From Pseudomonadota bacterium (GTDB lineage: Bacteria; Desulfobacterota; Syntrophia; Syntrophales; UBA5619): DNA of 16,332 bases. Position 1 is the first letter of the stretch, and the number at the start of each line of letters is the position of its first letter. Position numbers and translations under genes: made by a program. Location: NCBI GenBank assembly GCA_018819165.1, contig JAHJQP010000003.1:1-16332 (forward strand), in the 5' to 3' direction. Below the pieces are notes generated by a model, which saw nothing but the letters and a program-made list of their open reading frames with translations, was not told the origin of the DNA and did no database searches. Below, piece by piece: positions 6,714 through 14,002 of this stretch.

Positions 6714-9413
6714 ATGGGGAAAACGGTTCCTCTAACCATTGACGGAAAGGACGTTGAGGCGGCATCCGGACAGAACATTTTGGAGGTTGCCCACGAACAG
6801 GGCATCTACATCCCGACCCTCTGTCACTATTCCAGAACCACAAACGTCGGCGCCTGCCGCGTTTGCGTCGTCGAAGTCGAAGAGGCAAAATCCCTGGTCG
6901 CCTCCTGCTGCATGCCGGTCAGTCCCGGCATGGTCATCCGGACGAACACCCCAAAGGTCCGGGATGCCCGGAGACTGATCGTCGAGCTACTCTGGGCCTC
7001 CGGCGATCACAACTGCCTGAATTGCGAACAGAACGGAGCCTGCGAACTCCAGAATCTGATCTACTGGCTGGAGATCGAAAAGCCCCGCTTCCCGATCGAG
7101 CATCCCGGCTATGATGTAGAAAAGACCAACACCATGATCCAAAGGGATCTCAACAAATGCATCCTCTGCGGCCGCTGCATCCGGGCCTGCAACGAAATCC
7201 AGGTCAACGAGATCCTCGACTTCTCGCAACGCGGCTCCCGGGCCAAGGTGGGTCCGGCCTTCGATACCGACTATATCGATTCCGACTGTTATTTCTGCGG
7301 CGAGTGCGCCGATGCGTGTCCGGTCGGCGCGATCACCTTCAAACAGGCCCGCTTTGCCGGCCGCCCCTGGGAACTCAAGAAAGTCAAGACGACCTGCGCC
7401 TACTGCGGCGTCGGCTGCCAGATGGACCTGAACGTCCACGATAACCGGATCGTCAAGGTCACCGGCAACCGGGCGTACGAGCAGCCCAACTGGGGCAGCC
7501 TCTGCATCAAGGGACGGTTCGGTCTGGATTTTGTCAACCACCCGGACCGGCTTAAGACCCCCCTGATCCGGACGGAAAAGGGCGGGGAATTGGCCGAGGC
7601 GACGTGGGAGGAGGCCTATGCTTTCATCGCAGAAAAACTGACCGACATCAGGAAGGAAAACGGACCGGAAAGCATCGCGGGGCTCTCGTCGGCCCGCTGC
7701 ACCAATGAGGAAAATTACCTCTTTCAAAAATTCATGCGCGCGGTGATCGGCACCAACCACGTCGATCACTGCGCCCGTCTCTGACACTCCGTGACGGTGG
7801 CCGGTCTGGCCGCCGCATTCGGAAGTGGCGCCATGACGAACTCCGTCGAGGAGATCGAATTCACCGATGTCATCCTGGCGACCGGGACCAACACGACGGA
7901 AAATCACCCCGTGATCTCGTCCCGCATCAAGCGGGCCGTCAGCCAGCGTGGGGCAAAACTGATCGTCATCGATCCCCGGGAGATCGACCTGGTCAAATAT
8001 GCCACGCTCTGGCTCCGCCAGAAGCCGGGCACCGATGTCGCGGTCTTTAACGGCCTGATGAACGTCATCATCGAGGAGGGAATCTTTGCGAAAGAGTATG
8101 TGGAAAACCGGACGGAGGGGTTCGAGGCCCTGAAGAAGGTCGTGGAGAAATTCACCCCGGAATATGTGGAAAAGATCTCGGGGGTCCCCGTGGAAGATCT
8201 GAAAAAAGCGGCCCGCCTTTACGCCGGGGCGGAAAAGGCCTCCCTCCTTTACGCCATGGGGATAACACAGCACATCACCGGAACGGACAACGTCAAGTCC
8301 TGCGCCAACCTCGCCATGCTCTGCGGCAAGGTCGGCATCGAAGGCGGCGGCGTCAATCCCCTCCGGGGACAGAACAACGTCCAGGGCGCCTGCGACATGG
8401 GGGCATTGCCCAATGTCTTTCCCGCCTACCAATCGGTGATCAGCGACGAGGCGCGGGTGAAATTCGAAAAGGCCTGGGGGGCAACCCTTTCAGCCAAACC
8501 GGGAAAAACGGTGGTGGAAATCGCGGAAGCCGCCCACAGGGGAGAGATCAAGGCCATCTATGTCATGGGTGAAAACCCGCTGCTCTCCGACCCGGATATC
8601 ACGCATGTGGAAGCGGCCTTCAAGCACCTCGAGCTGCTCGTCGTGCAGGATATCTTCCTGACGGAGACTGCGCGTCTCGCCGACGTGGTCCTCCCCTCAG
8701 CCTGCTTCGCGGAGAAGGACGGCACCTTCACGAACACGGAAAGAAGGGTCCAGCGGATCCGGAAGGCAGTTCCCGCGCCCGGTCAGGCAAAGGCGGACTG
8801 GCAGATCATCTCCGGTCTCTCCACGAAGATGGGCTATCCGATGTCCTATGCATCGGCGGAAGAGATCATGAAGGAGATCGCGCTCGTCACCCCGAGCTAT
8901 GCGGGGATCACCTATGAGCGCATCGAGAAGGAGGGTCTCCAGTGGCCCTGCCCTAATACCGACCATCCAGGAACCCGTTTCCTCCACAAGGATCTTTTCA
9001 GCCGGGGTCGCGGTCTCTTCCACGCCATCGAGTATATCCCGCCGGCTGAGCTTCCCGACAGGGACTATCCAATGATCCTCTCCACAGGACGCGTCCTCTA
9101 CCATTACCATACGGGAACGATGACGAGACTGGCGAAGGGAAGCATGGAGCGTTGTCCCGAATCCCTTGTGGAGATCCATCCGTCGGATGCCCAAAGACTC
9201 GGCATTCAGGACGGTCAGATTGTCAAGGTCACCTCGCGGCGCGGCACTCTCCAGGCCAAAGCGAAAGTGACCACCCGTTCCGATCAGGGGATGATCTTCA
9301 TGAACTTCCACTTCCACGAGGCGGCCGTCAACCTCCTGACCAACCCGGCGCTCGATCCGATCGGAAAAATCCCGGAGTACAAGGTCTGCGCCGTCCGGGT
9401 GGAGGCGGCCTGA
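6714..9413 (+). CDS. fdhA: Selenocysteine-containing NAD(P)-linked formate dehydrogenase, catalytic subunit
   Basis: One 899-residue selenoprotein; the in-frame TGA at 7782-7784 is residue U357. Domains: NuoG-like [2Fe-2S] ferredoxin (C37, C48, C51, C65/66); His-Cys [4Fe-4S] motif DHNCLNCEQNGACELQ (99-113); two [4Fe-4S] ferredoxin motifs (C149/152/155/159 and C192/195/198/202); the Mo/W-bisPGD domain opening with CAYCGVGC (228-235) and C264 in CIKGRFG; the active-site stretch CARL-U-HSVTVAGLAAAFGSG; and the C-terminal cap domain (LSTGRVLYHYHTGTMTRLAKG). Sec ligates Mo or W, and the adjacent His is the conserved catalytic His. It should oxidise formate to CO2, or the reverse, passing electrons to the NuoE/NuoF proteins just upstream. 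U-to-stop reading would split the gene exactly at the active site, which is not credible. Mo versus W cannot be told. It converges on the amidase gene with a 28-nt gap. Confidence 0.95.
7782..7814 (+). promoter_or_regulatory. UGA selenocysteine codon and bacterial SECIS hairpin
   Basis: After TGA (7782-7784) the coding sequence folds into GGTGGCC (7796-7802), loop GGTCT (7803-7807), GGCCGCC (7808-7814): a 7-bp stem with one G-U pair. From recall, the E. coli fdhF SECIS has the same apical loop GGUCU, 18 nt after its UGA; the spacing here is also 18 nt. SelB recognises this type of loop. The organism must therefore encode selA, selB, selC and selD elsewhere. Confidence 0.93.
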
Positions 9414-9441
9414 GGACCATCGATAAAAAGATTAAGCCCCC

Positions 9442-11037
9442 TCACAATGATGATTTCCCGGGAAGGATCAGTTTCCGATCGACATGGAGGGGTTCGGAAC
9501 CTTTCAGGTGATTGAGCTCCATCAGAACGCGGATCGTCGTACCGTGCCTCCGCGCGATCCCGCTGAGCGTATCCCCCCTTTTGATCAGGTAGACCCTTGT
9601 TGCCGCGTTTTTCGGTCCAGAGGGCTTCCCGGCGGCGGTCTGCTTCTCCGCCATCCGCCTCTCTGCCTTCGCCGAGGGGAGCTTCAACAACCTGCCCACA
9701 GGGAGAAAATCGTGGAGCTTCATGGCGTTGAGTTTGAGAAGAACGGCGATCGATGTGTTGTGGCTTCGGGCGATCTTCCCCAAGGTATCCCCTTTTTTAA
9801 CGCGGTAGGCGGATTCCTCCTCTTCCTTTCTCCTCTCCTCTCCTTCCCCTGCACGTTTCTCAAGAGATTTCCCCTTCCCTTCCGAAACAAGCACGGCAAC
9901 CGGCGGGAGAGGCGGCAGGAACTCGACGACCGATCTGCCCACCGCCTCCGCAATCTGCCCTCGAAAGCGGTCGCTCCGCAGGAGCTTCTCCTCTTTCGGG
10001 TTGGAAATATAGGCCGTTTCGATCAGAATCGACGGGATCTCCGGAAGCTTGAGGACGCGAAACGGCGCTTCCTGAACGCTCGCGAATTTCAGCGGATTGG
10101 CCCCCTCCAGATGCTTCAGGAGCTTGGCGCCGAAAGTCCTTGACTGGTTGATCGTATGGGTCTGGAACATGTCTAAAATGATCGGATCCGAGTCATCGCT
10201 GCTCTCGCCATTGTGGACCCCTCCAACGATGTCGGCCAAGTTTTCATTCTGGGCGAGAATCTTTGCCGCCTCACTGCTTGCCGCACCCGTAGAGAGGATG
10301 TAGACCGAACTGCCCTCGGCCTTCCGATTTTTTGCCGCATCCGCGTGGATGCTGACGAACAGATCCGCTCCGTATTCCCTGGCGATCATAAGCCTCTTGT
10401 TGAAGGAGACATAGTAGTCTCCGTCGCGGGTCAGAAAAGCGCGGTATCCCTCCTTCCTGTTCAGGACGTCCCGCAGCTTTCTGGAGATCGAGAGCACCAC
10501 ATCCTTTTCCAGGGTCTTCCGCCTTCCGACCGCTCCCGGCGCATCGCCACCGTGTCCGGGGTCGATCACGATGATCCGGTCCTTTCTGGTGATTTTGATC
10601 CTTTCCCGCGCCTCGCTCTCCTTCTTGGCAACCTCCGGCAGAACGATGTCGATGACGATCCTAAACGGTTTGTCCTGAATTTTCTTCAAGTTGAAAACGG
10701 TCGTCTGTACCTGGCCGGGCACGGACAGCAAAACACGCACCCCTGAGGGGGGACGGGGAGAAAGGGCCACCCCTTCCACTCCCGGTTTGTTGAGCAAAAT
10801 CATGCTGGGAATATGGGAGGGAACGTCGGTGTCATTCAGGTCGATGACCACCTTCCGTTCGGCCTTTTCAACGGTGAAGGTGCAATCCTCGCTCGTATCG
10901 ATGACGACGCGTGTGTGGTCCGGCGCCACCCAGTGGCGGATGTTCAGGATCTGGTTCAACGCCAGGGCGGAGGTGGACCAGAGAGATCCGAAGATCCAGA
11001 GGAGCAGAACCATAAAAATCTTTCCTGAACGCGACAT
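9442..11037 (-). CDS. amiC: Exported N-acetylmuramoyl-L-alanine amidase (AMIN-Amidase_3-LysM-LysM)
   Basis: 531 residues. A signal peptide (positive MSRSGK, hydrophobic 7-20, likely cleavage after ALA near 26) leads into an AMIN domain (about 30-130). The Amidase_3 domain (about 153-373) has all zinc/catalytic residues: H162 in VIDPGHGG, E177 in LEKD, H231 in SIHADAA and E340 in ETAYISN. A charged KR/E-rich linker (about 385-408) is followed by two LysM peptidoglycan-binding repeats (YRVKKGDTLGKIARSHNTS and VYLIKRGDTLSGIARRHGTT). It cleaves the bond between MurNAc and L-Ala, probably in septal peptidoglycan as AmiC-type enzymes do; AMIN domains target such enzymes to the septum. The ATG has GGATGAGG upstream. 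Family call is firm; the symbol is by domain analogy. Confidence 0.92.
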   Translation of the reverse strand: MSRSGKIFMVLLLWIFGSLWSTSALALNQILNIRHWVAPDHTRVVIDTSEDCTFTVEKAERKVVIDLNDTDVPSHIPSMILLNKPGVEGVALSPRPPSGVRVLLSVPGQVQTTVFNLKKIQDKPFRIVIDIVLPEVAKKESEARERIKITRKDRIIVIDPGHGGDAPGAVGRRKTLEKDVVLSISRKLRDVLNRKEGYRAFLTRDGDYYVSFNKRLMIAREYGADLFVSIHADAAKNRKAEGSSVYILSTGAASSEAAKILAQNENLADIVGGVHNGESSDDSDPIILDMFQTHTINQSRTFGAKLLKHLEGANPLKFASVQEAPFRVLKLPEIPSILIETAYISNPKEEKLLRSDRFRGQIAEAVGRSVVEFLPPLPPVAVLVSEGKGKSLEKRAGEGEERRKEEEESAYRVKKGDTLGKIARSHNTSIAVLLKLNAMKLHDFLPVGRLLKLPSAKAERRMAEKQTAAGKPSGPKNAATRVYLIKRGDTLSGIARRHGTTIRVLMELNHLKGSEPLHVDRKLILPGKSSL

Positions 11038-11160
11038 ATCCTCATCCTGACCGGGAACGCACCCCCTAATCCCTCAAACCGACATTCCTTAAACCCACAT
11101 TCCTTTGGGCAGAGGGCTTAACATTTCCACGAAATGTATCAGCTCCGGGTGACAATTTCA

Positions 11161-11199
11161 ACACCGATCACACCGATCGCGAAAAACGATCGCGAAAAA
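11161..11199. repeat. Two nested tandem duplications in the leader upstream of tRNA-Arg
   Basis: ACACCGATC is repeated head-to-tail at 11161-11169 and 11170-11178. The 13-mer CGATCGCGAAAAA is then repeated at 11174-11186 and 11187-11199, sharing bases with the first pair. The rest of 11038-11335 holds no convincing gene. It may carry promoters for the divergent amidase and tRNA/ribosomal units. Confidence 0.7.
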
Positions 11200-11269
11200 C
11201 GTTTGACAAGGGATGGCATTGATGACATGGATACCATCACCCGGATATCTTGGCCGCTGCTGAATGAGG

Positions 11270-11298
11270 TTGAATATTAGCACTGCGCATAGTATGAA
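11270..11298 (+). promoter_or_regulatory. Candidate promoter for tRNA-Arg and the downstream ribosomal genes
   Basis: TTGAAT (11270-11275), a 17-nt spacer and TATGAA (11293-11298), 4/6 matches each. Transcription would begin about 11305, in or next to the hairpin at 11304-11325. A TTGACA at 11203-11208 has no good -10 partner at normal spacing. Confidence 0.3.
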
Positions 11299-11303
11299 TA
11301 ACG

Positions 11304-11325
11304 CCAGTCCGCTTCAGCGGACTGG
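11304..11325. other. Near-perfect hairpin upstream of tRNA-Arg
   Basis: CCAGTCCGCT (11304-11313) and AGCGGACTGG (11316-11325) are exact reverse complements with a 2-nt gap, giving about 9 bp with a TTCA loop. No T-run follows, so it is not a standard terminator. It could be a 5'-leader processing signal or a dispersed palindromic repeat. Confidence 0.6.
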
Positions 11326-11335
11326 TGCATTTCTG

Positions 11336-11412
11336 GGGCGATTAGCTCAGTAGGATAGAGCGCTGGTCTCCGGAACCAGAGGCCGTGGGTTCAAGTCCCA
11401 CATCGCCTACCA
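11336..11412 (+). tRNA. tRNA-Arg, anticodon CCG
   Basis: A complete 77-nt cloverleaf with encoded CCA. The acceptor stem GGGCGAT pairs with ATCGCCT, the first pair being G-U. The D-arm includes TAGCTCAGT. The anticodon stem CTGGT/ACCAG closes the loop CTCCGGA, giving anticodon CCG (reads CGG, Arg). The T-arm is GTGGG-TTCAAGT-CCCAC. Discriminator A at 11409, CCA at 11410-11412. Confidence 0.95.
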
Positions 11413-11421
11413 TGGTGATAA

Positions 11422-11445
11422 AAGTCTTGATTTACAGGAAGACTT
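11422..11445 (+). other. Hairpin just after tRNA-Arg
   Basis: AAGTCTT (11422-11428) and AAGACTT (11439-11445) can form a 7-bp stem with a 10-nt loop. No strong T-tract follows. It may mark the 3' processing boundary between the tRNA and the rpsF message rather than a terminator. Confidence 0.3.
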
Positions 11446-11483
11446 GTTATAGAAGGCAAATTCATTTCAAAGAGAGACTCCTT

Positions 11484-11525
11484 GCCCGGACTTGGCGTCC
11501 GGGCTATAGAGCCGAAAGGAGACAG
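11484..11525 (+). promoter_or_regulatory. rpsF leader hairpin, candidate S6:S18 autoregulatory element
   Basis: GCCCGGAC (11484-11491) and GTCCGGGC (11497-11504) form an 8-bp stem with loop TTGGC. It is followed by an unpaired stretch containing CCG directly before the ribosome-binding site AAAGGAGA. rpsF leaders in many bacteria carry a structured site with a key CCG that binds the S6:S18 dimer and represses translation. The match here is by position and general form only, not by a model search. Confidence 0.35.
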
Positions 11526-11530
11526 TAAAA

Positions 11531-11986
11531 TTGAGGAGATACGAAACCATACTGATTGCCCATGTAGATCTTTCCGAGGATGAGCTGAGCAAACTCATCG
11601 CCCGCTATGAGGCGATTGTAACGGTTCAGAAGGGCATCCTCGTCAAGGTCGAACGGTGGGGGAAGAAGAAACTCGCCTACCTCATCAGGAAACAGGCGCG
11701 CGGGTTCTACATTCTCATCGATTATGCGGGCGTCAGCGCCGTGGTCAATGAACTGGAGAGAAACATCAAGATCGACGACAAGATCCTGAAGTTCATGACA
11801 GTTCTGAAAGCCGAAGCGGTCAATCCCGCAGCCCTGGAGAGCGAGATCGCGGAGGCCGCGAATAAGGGAGAAAAAGAGGCGCCCCTCGCGGCGGCGGCGG
11901 AAGAACCCGCCACAGGGGAGGATGAAGCTCTCCCACCGGTTCCGGAAGAGACGGACTCAGATGCGAAGGTGGAGATGGAATCATGA
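11531..11986 (+). CDS. rpsF: 30S ribosomal protein bS6
   Basis: 151 residues. The N-terminal bS6 core (MRRYETILIAHVDLSEDEL, then VERWGKKKLAYLIRKQARGFYILIDYAG) is typical and binds 16S rRNA together with S18. The start is TTG (11531-11533), with AAAGGAGA ending about 9 nt upstream; no ATG is available that keeps the conserved first residues. After about residue 95 there is a long Ala/Glu-rich acidic tail, longer than the ~135 residues of E. coli S6. The stop overlaps the rpsR start (ATGA at 11983-11986), so the two are probably translationally coupled. Confidence 0.96.
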   Translation: MRRYETILIAHVDLSEDELSKLIARYEAIVTVQKGILVKVERWGKKKLAYLIRKQARGFYILIDYAGVSAVVNELERNIKIDDKILKFMTVLKAEAVNPAALESEIAEAANKGEKEAPLAAAAEEPATGEDEALPPVPEETDSDAKVEMES

Positions 11987-12255
11987 TTATGACACCTATA
12001 TCAAGAGGCCCCAAGGGGCCGAGACCACAAAAGAAATTCTTTCACCGGAGGAAGTTCTGCCGCTTCTGTACGGACTCCAATCTGAAGATCGAATATAAGG
12101 AAACTCAGACGCTCAGGGATTTCACGACGGAGAGAGGCAAGATCATGCCGCGGCGGATTACGGGAAACTGCGCCAAACACCAGCGGGAATTGACCGTAGC
12201 GATCAAGAGGGCGCGGACGATCGCCCTGCTCCCTTTTGTCGTATCCGAAGGATAA
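11983..12255 (+). CDS. rpsR: 30S ribosomal protein bS18
   Basis: 90 residues. The family signature is present: KKFFHRRKFCRFC, IEYKETQTLRDFTTERGKI, PRRITGNCAKHQRELTVAIKRAR, IALLPF. The cysteines C47 and C50 with the downstream NCAKHQ motif mark the zinc-binding (C+) form. The start chosen overlaps the rpsF stop; a second in-frame ATG two codons later is possible. S18 binds 16S rRNA as a dimer with S6. Confidence 0.97.
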   Translation: MIMTPISRGPKGPRPQKKFFHRRKFCRFCTDSNLKIEYKETQTLRDFTTERGKIMPRRITGNCAKHQRELTVAIKRARTIALLPFVVSEG

Positions 12256-12450
12256 ACAAGTGATCAGACGGCTGCGTTCCGGGCCATTCCTCCGAAACCG
12301 CGGCTGTCCCGTCTCCGCCGGAAGAGAAACCGGTTGCACCGTTTTCTCCAGTGCGTATTCACACCTCGATCCGTGTCCTGTCTCTCTGTAGATGATCTTC
12401 CCGAAATGGTGCGGCGGCCTGACCCCAGGCAGAATGACGGTAAGGGATCG

Positions 12451-13464
12451 ATGGCATATCCTCTTTTAAGGGGCTTTTCGTGGCGGGCTCGGAACGTGGA
12501 AAGAGAAAAGGACGTATTTGTTGATAGCGGTATTCTCCAGGGCGTCGCGGTCCTCTCCCTGATCTTCTTTATCGTGGTTTTGATCCCCTTCGCAGGACCG
12601 GTCATGATCATAATGACACCCCTACCGGTCCTCTACTACTGCTACCGCTTTGGCAGGATGCGGGGGCTGGCGGTCCTGGCCGTTTCTTTCCTTATTGTTT
12701 CCGGGATACTCAGCCTTCTGGGACATCGCCCAAACATCCCCGTCCTTTTAATGGCCGGCTTTACCGGCGTGATGCTCTCGGAGGTTCTCAAAAGACGTTA
12801 TTCCCTCGAAAAGACGCTCCTGATTGCCTCACTGGCGTTGTTTTTCTTCGGGATCGGCTTTATTTTTCTCCATGCTCTGCGGACCGGCATGGCGCCGTGG
12901 CAGATAGTGGAACTCTATGTTACAGGAATCATTCATGATAATATAAGGATATACGAAAGGCTGGACATCTCGGCGGACCACCTTCTCCTGATCCGGGAGA
13001 ATCTCCCGCAGATCACGCGGTTTTTCACCGGCATATTCCCTGCCCTGGCCCTGTCGGGAGCCATCGTCACCGTCTGGCTGAACCTGCTCGCAGGACGCCT
13101 GCTTCTGCAGCGGAATTCCGTCGGGTTTCCAGATTTTGGCGATCTCTCCTCATGGAAGGCGCCGGATAGACTGGTCTGGATACTGATTGCGTCCGGGGGG
13201 ATGGCCCTTGCACCCTCAGACACCCTCAATATCATCGGGGTGAACCTCCTGATCGTCTGCGGCCTGATCTATCTCTTCCAAGGCCTGGCCATCGCCGGTT
13301 TCTTCTTCAGACGCAGGAAGGTTCCCGTCATTCTCAGGTCGTTGTTTTACATCCTGATCGTGATTCAGCACTATATGATCATAGTCGTGATCGCCTTCGG
13401 TCTCTTCGATATCTGGGTCGACTTTCGGAAAAGGATCGCAGGAATGAAAGATAAACATGCATAA
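12451..13464 (+). CDS. DUF2232 (YybS-like) integral membrane protein
   Basis: 337 residues from ATG 12451. The open frame extends to 12334, but the extra 39 residues look like untranslated leader and no ribosome-binding site precedes 12334; AAGGGA lies just before 12451 at short spacing. About eight hydrophobic segments are visible, for example GVAVLSLIFFIVVLIPFAGP, VLAVSFLIVSGILSLL, LLIASLALFFFGIGFIFL, IFPALALSGAIVTVWLNLLA and ILIVIQHYMIIVVIAFGLF. This fits DUF2232, commonly sited between rpsR and rplI in deltaproteobacteria. The central loop (around EILADHLLLIRENLPQI-like text) is predicted outside the membrane plane. Function is unknown; a role in envelope processes or sporulation-type signalling has only been guessed for YybS. 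Start uncertain; family likely. Confidence 0.75.
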   Translation: MAYPLLRGFSWRARNVEREKDVFVDSGILQGVAVLSLIFFIVVLIPFAGPVMIIMTPLPVLYYCYRFGRMRGLAVLAVSFLIVSGILSLLGHRPNIPVLLMAGFTGVMLSEVLKRRYSLEKTLLIASLALFFFGIGFIFLHALRTGMAPWQIVELYVTGIIHDNIRIYERLDISADHLLLIRENLPQITRFFTGIFPALALSGAIVTVWLNLLAGRLLLQRNSVGFPDFGDLSSWKAPDRLVWILIASGGMALAPSDTLNIIGVNLLIVCGLIYLFQGLAIAGFFFRRRKVPVILRSLFYILIVIQHYMIIVVIAFGLFDIWVDFRKRIAGMKDKHA

Positions 13465-13475
13465 ATAAAAAACAT

Positions 13476-13502
13476 GGATGACGGCGACAACTGCCGCCAT
13501 CC
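13476..13502 (+). other. Imperfect hairpin directly upstream of the rplI ribosome-binding site
   Basis: GGATGACGGC (13476-13485) pairs with GCCGCCATCC (13493-13502) with one mismatch and a 7-nt loop. It ends 3 nt before AAGGAGGAA (13506-13514). Possible roles are a translational insulator between the DUF2232 gene and rplI, or an L9 control site. Confidence 0.4.
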
Positions 13503-13518
13503 CCCAAGGAGGAAGGCC

Positions 13519-13965
13519 ATGAAGGTCATTTTGGAGCTGAATGTTGAATCTCTCGGCAAGGCGGGAGATCTGGTCAGGGTCGCTGACGGTTATGCGCGGA
13601 ATTTTCTGATTCCCAAGGGACTCGCCGCAGAAGCGAGCGGCAGGAATCTCAAGGTCTTTGAACATGAGAGGAAGCGTATCCTGCAGCAGGCGGAGAAGAT
13701 TCAGAAACAGGCGGAAGAAACGGCAGCGAAACTGGGCGGTGTGATCTGCACGATCGCACGGCGGGTCGGCGACCAGGAGAAACTGTTCGGGTCCGTGGGG
13801 ACGAAGGACATCGGTGAAGCGCTTGCCGCCCAGGGGATCGAGATCGAAAAAAAGAACATACTCCTGGATGAACCGATCAAGGCGCTCGGCGAATTTCCAA
13901 TCCGGATCAAACTCAGCGCCGGCATGACAGCCGAAATCAAGGTCGTCATCGTGGCCGAATCCTGA
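13519..13965 (+). CDS. rplI: 50S ribosomal protein bL9
   Basis: 148 residues, the typical length. It begins MKVILELNVESLGKAGDLV with RVADGYARNFLIPKGLA, the N-terminal rRNA-binding domain. A long charged connecting helix (about 45-75) follows, then the C-terminal domain ending with IRIKLSAGMTAEIKVVIVAES. ATG 13519 is preceded by a strong AAGGAGGAA; the frame stays open 15 codons further upstream but those residues are not family-like. bL9 spans the ribosome surface near L1 and affects frame maintenance. Confidence 0.97.
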   Translation: MKVILELNVESLGKAGDLVRVADGYARNFLIPKGLAAEASGRNLKVFEHERKRILQQAEKIQKQAEETAAKLGGVICTIARRVGDQEKLFGSVGTKDIGEALAAQGIEIEKKNILLDEPIKALGEFPIRIKLSAGMTAEIKVVIVAES

Positions 13966-14002
13966 TTTTGCATTCTATCAACCTTTAACGAGGGCTCTCA
14001 TC

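Noticed and set aside
6987..8432. A 481-codon open frame on the minus strand
   Set aside because: Antisense to fdhA and without family features. It merely spans the Sec codon.
6714..9413. fdhA as a frameshifted or nonsense pseudogene in two parts
   Set aside because: The interrupting codon is UGA at the known Sec position, with a SECIS hairpin, and the frame is unchanged on both sides.
2548..9413. An [FeFe] hydrogenase operon (HndABCD)
   Set aside because: No H-cluster motifs (TSCCPxW, MPCxxKxxE, ExMACxGGCxxGGGxP) occur. The last subunit has molybdopterin formate dehydrogenase motifs and Sec.
12256..12450. A gene between rpsR and the DUF2232 gene
   Set aside because: The frame from 12334 is an upstream extension without a ribosome-binding site and without family-like sequence. 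No other convincing short ORF was seen.
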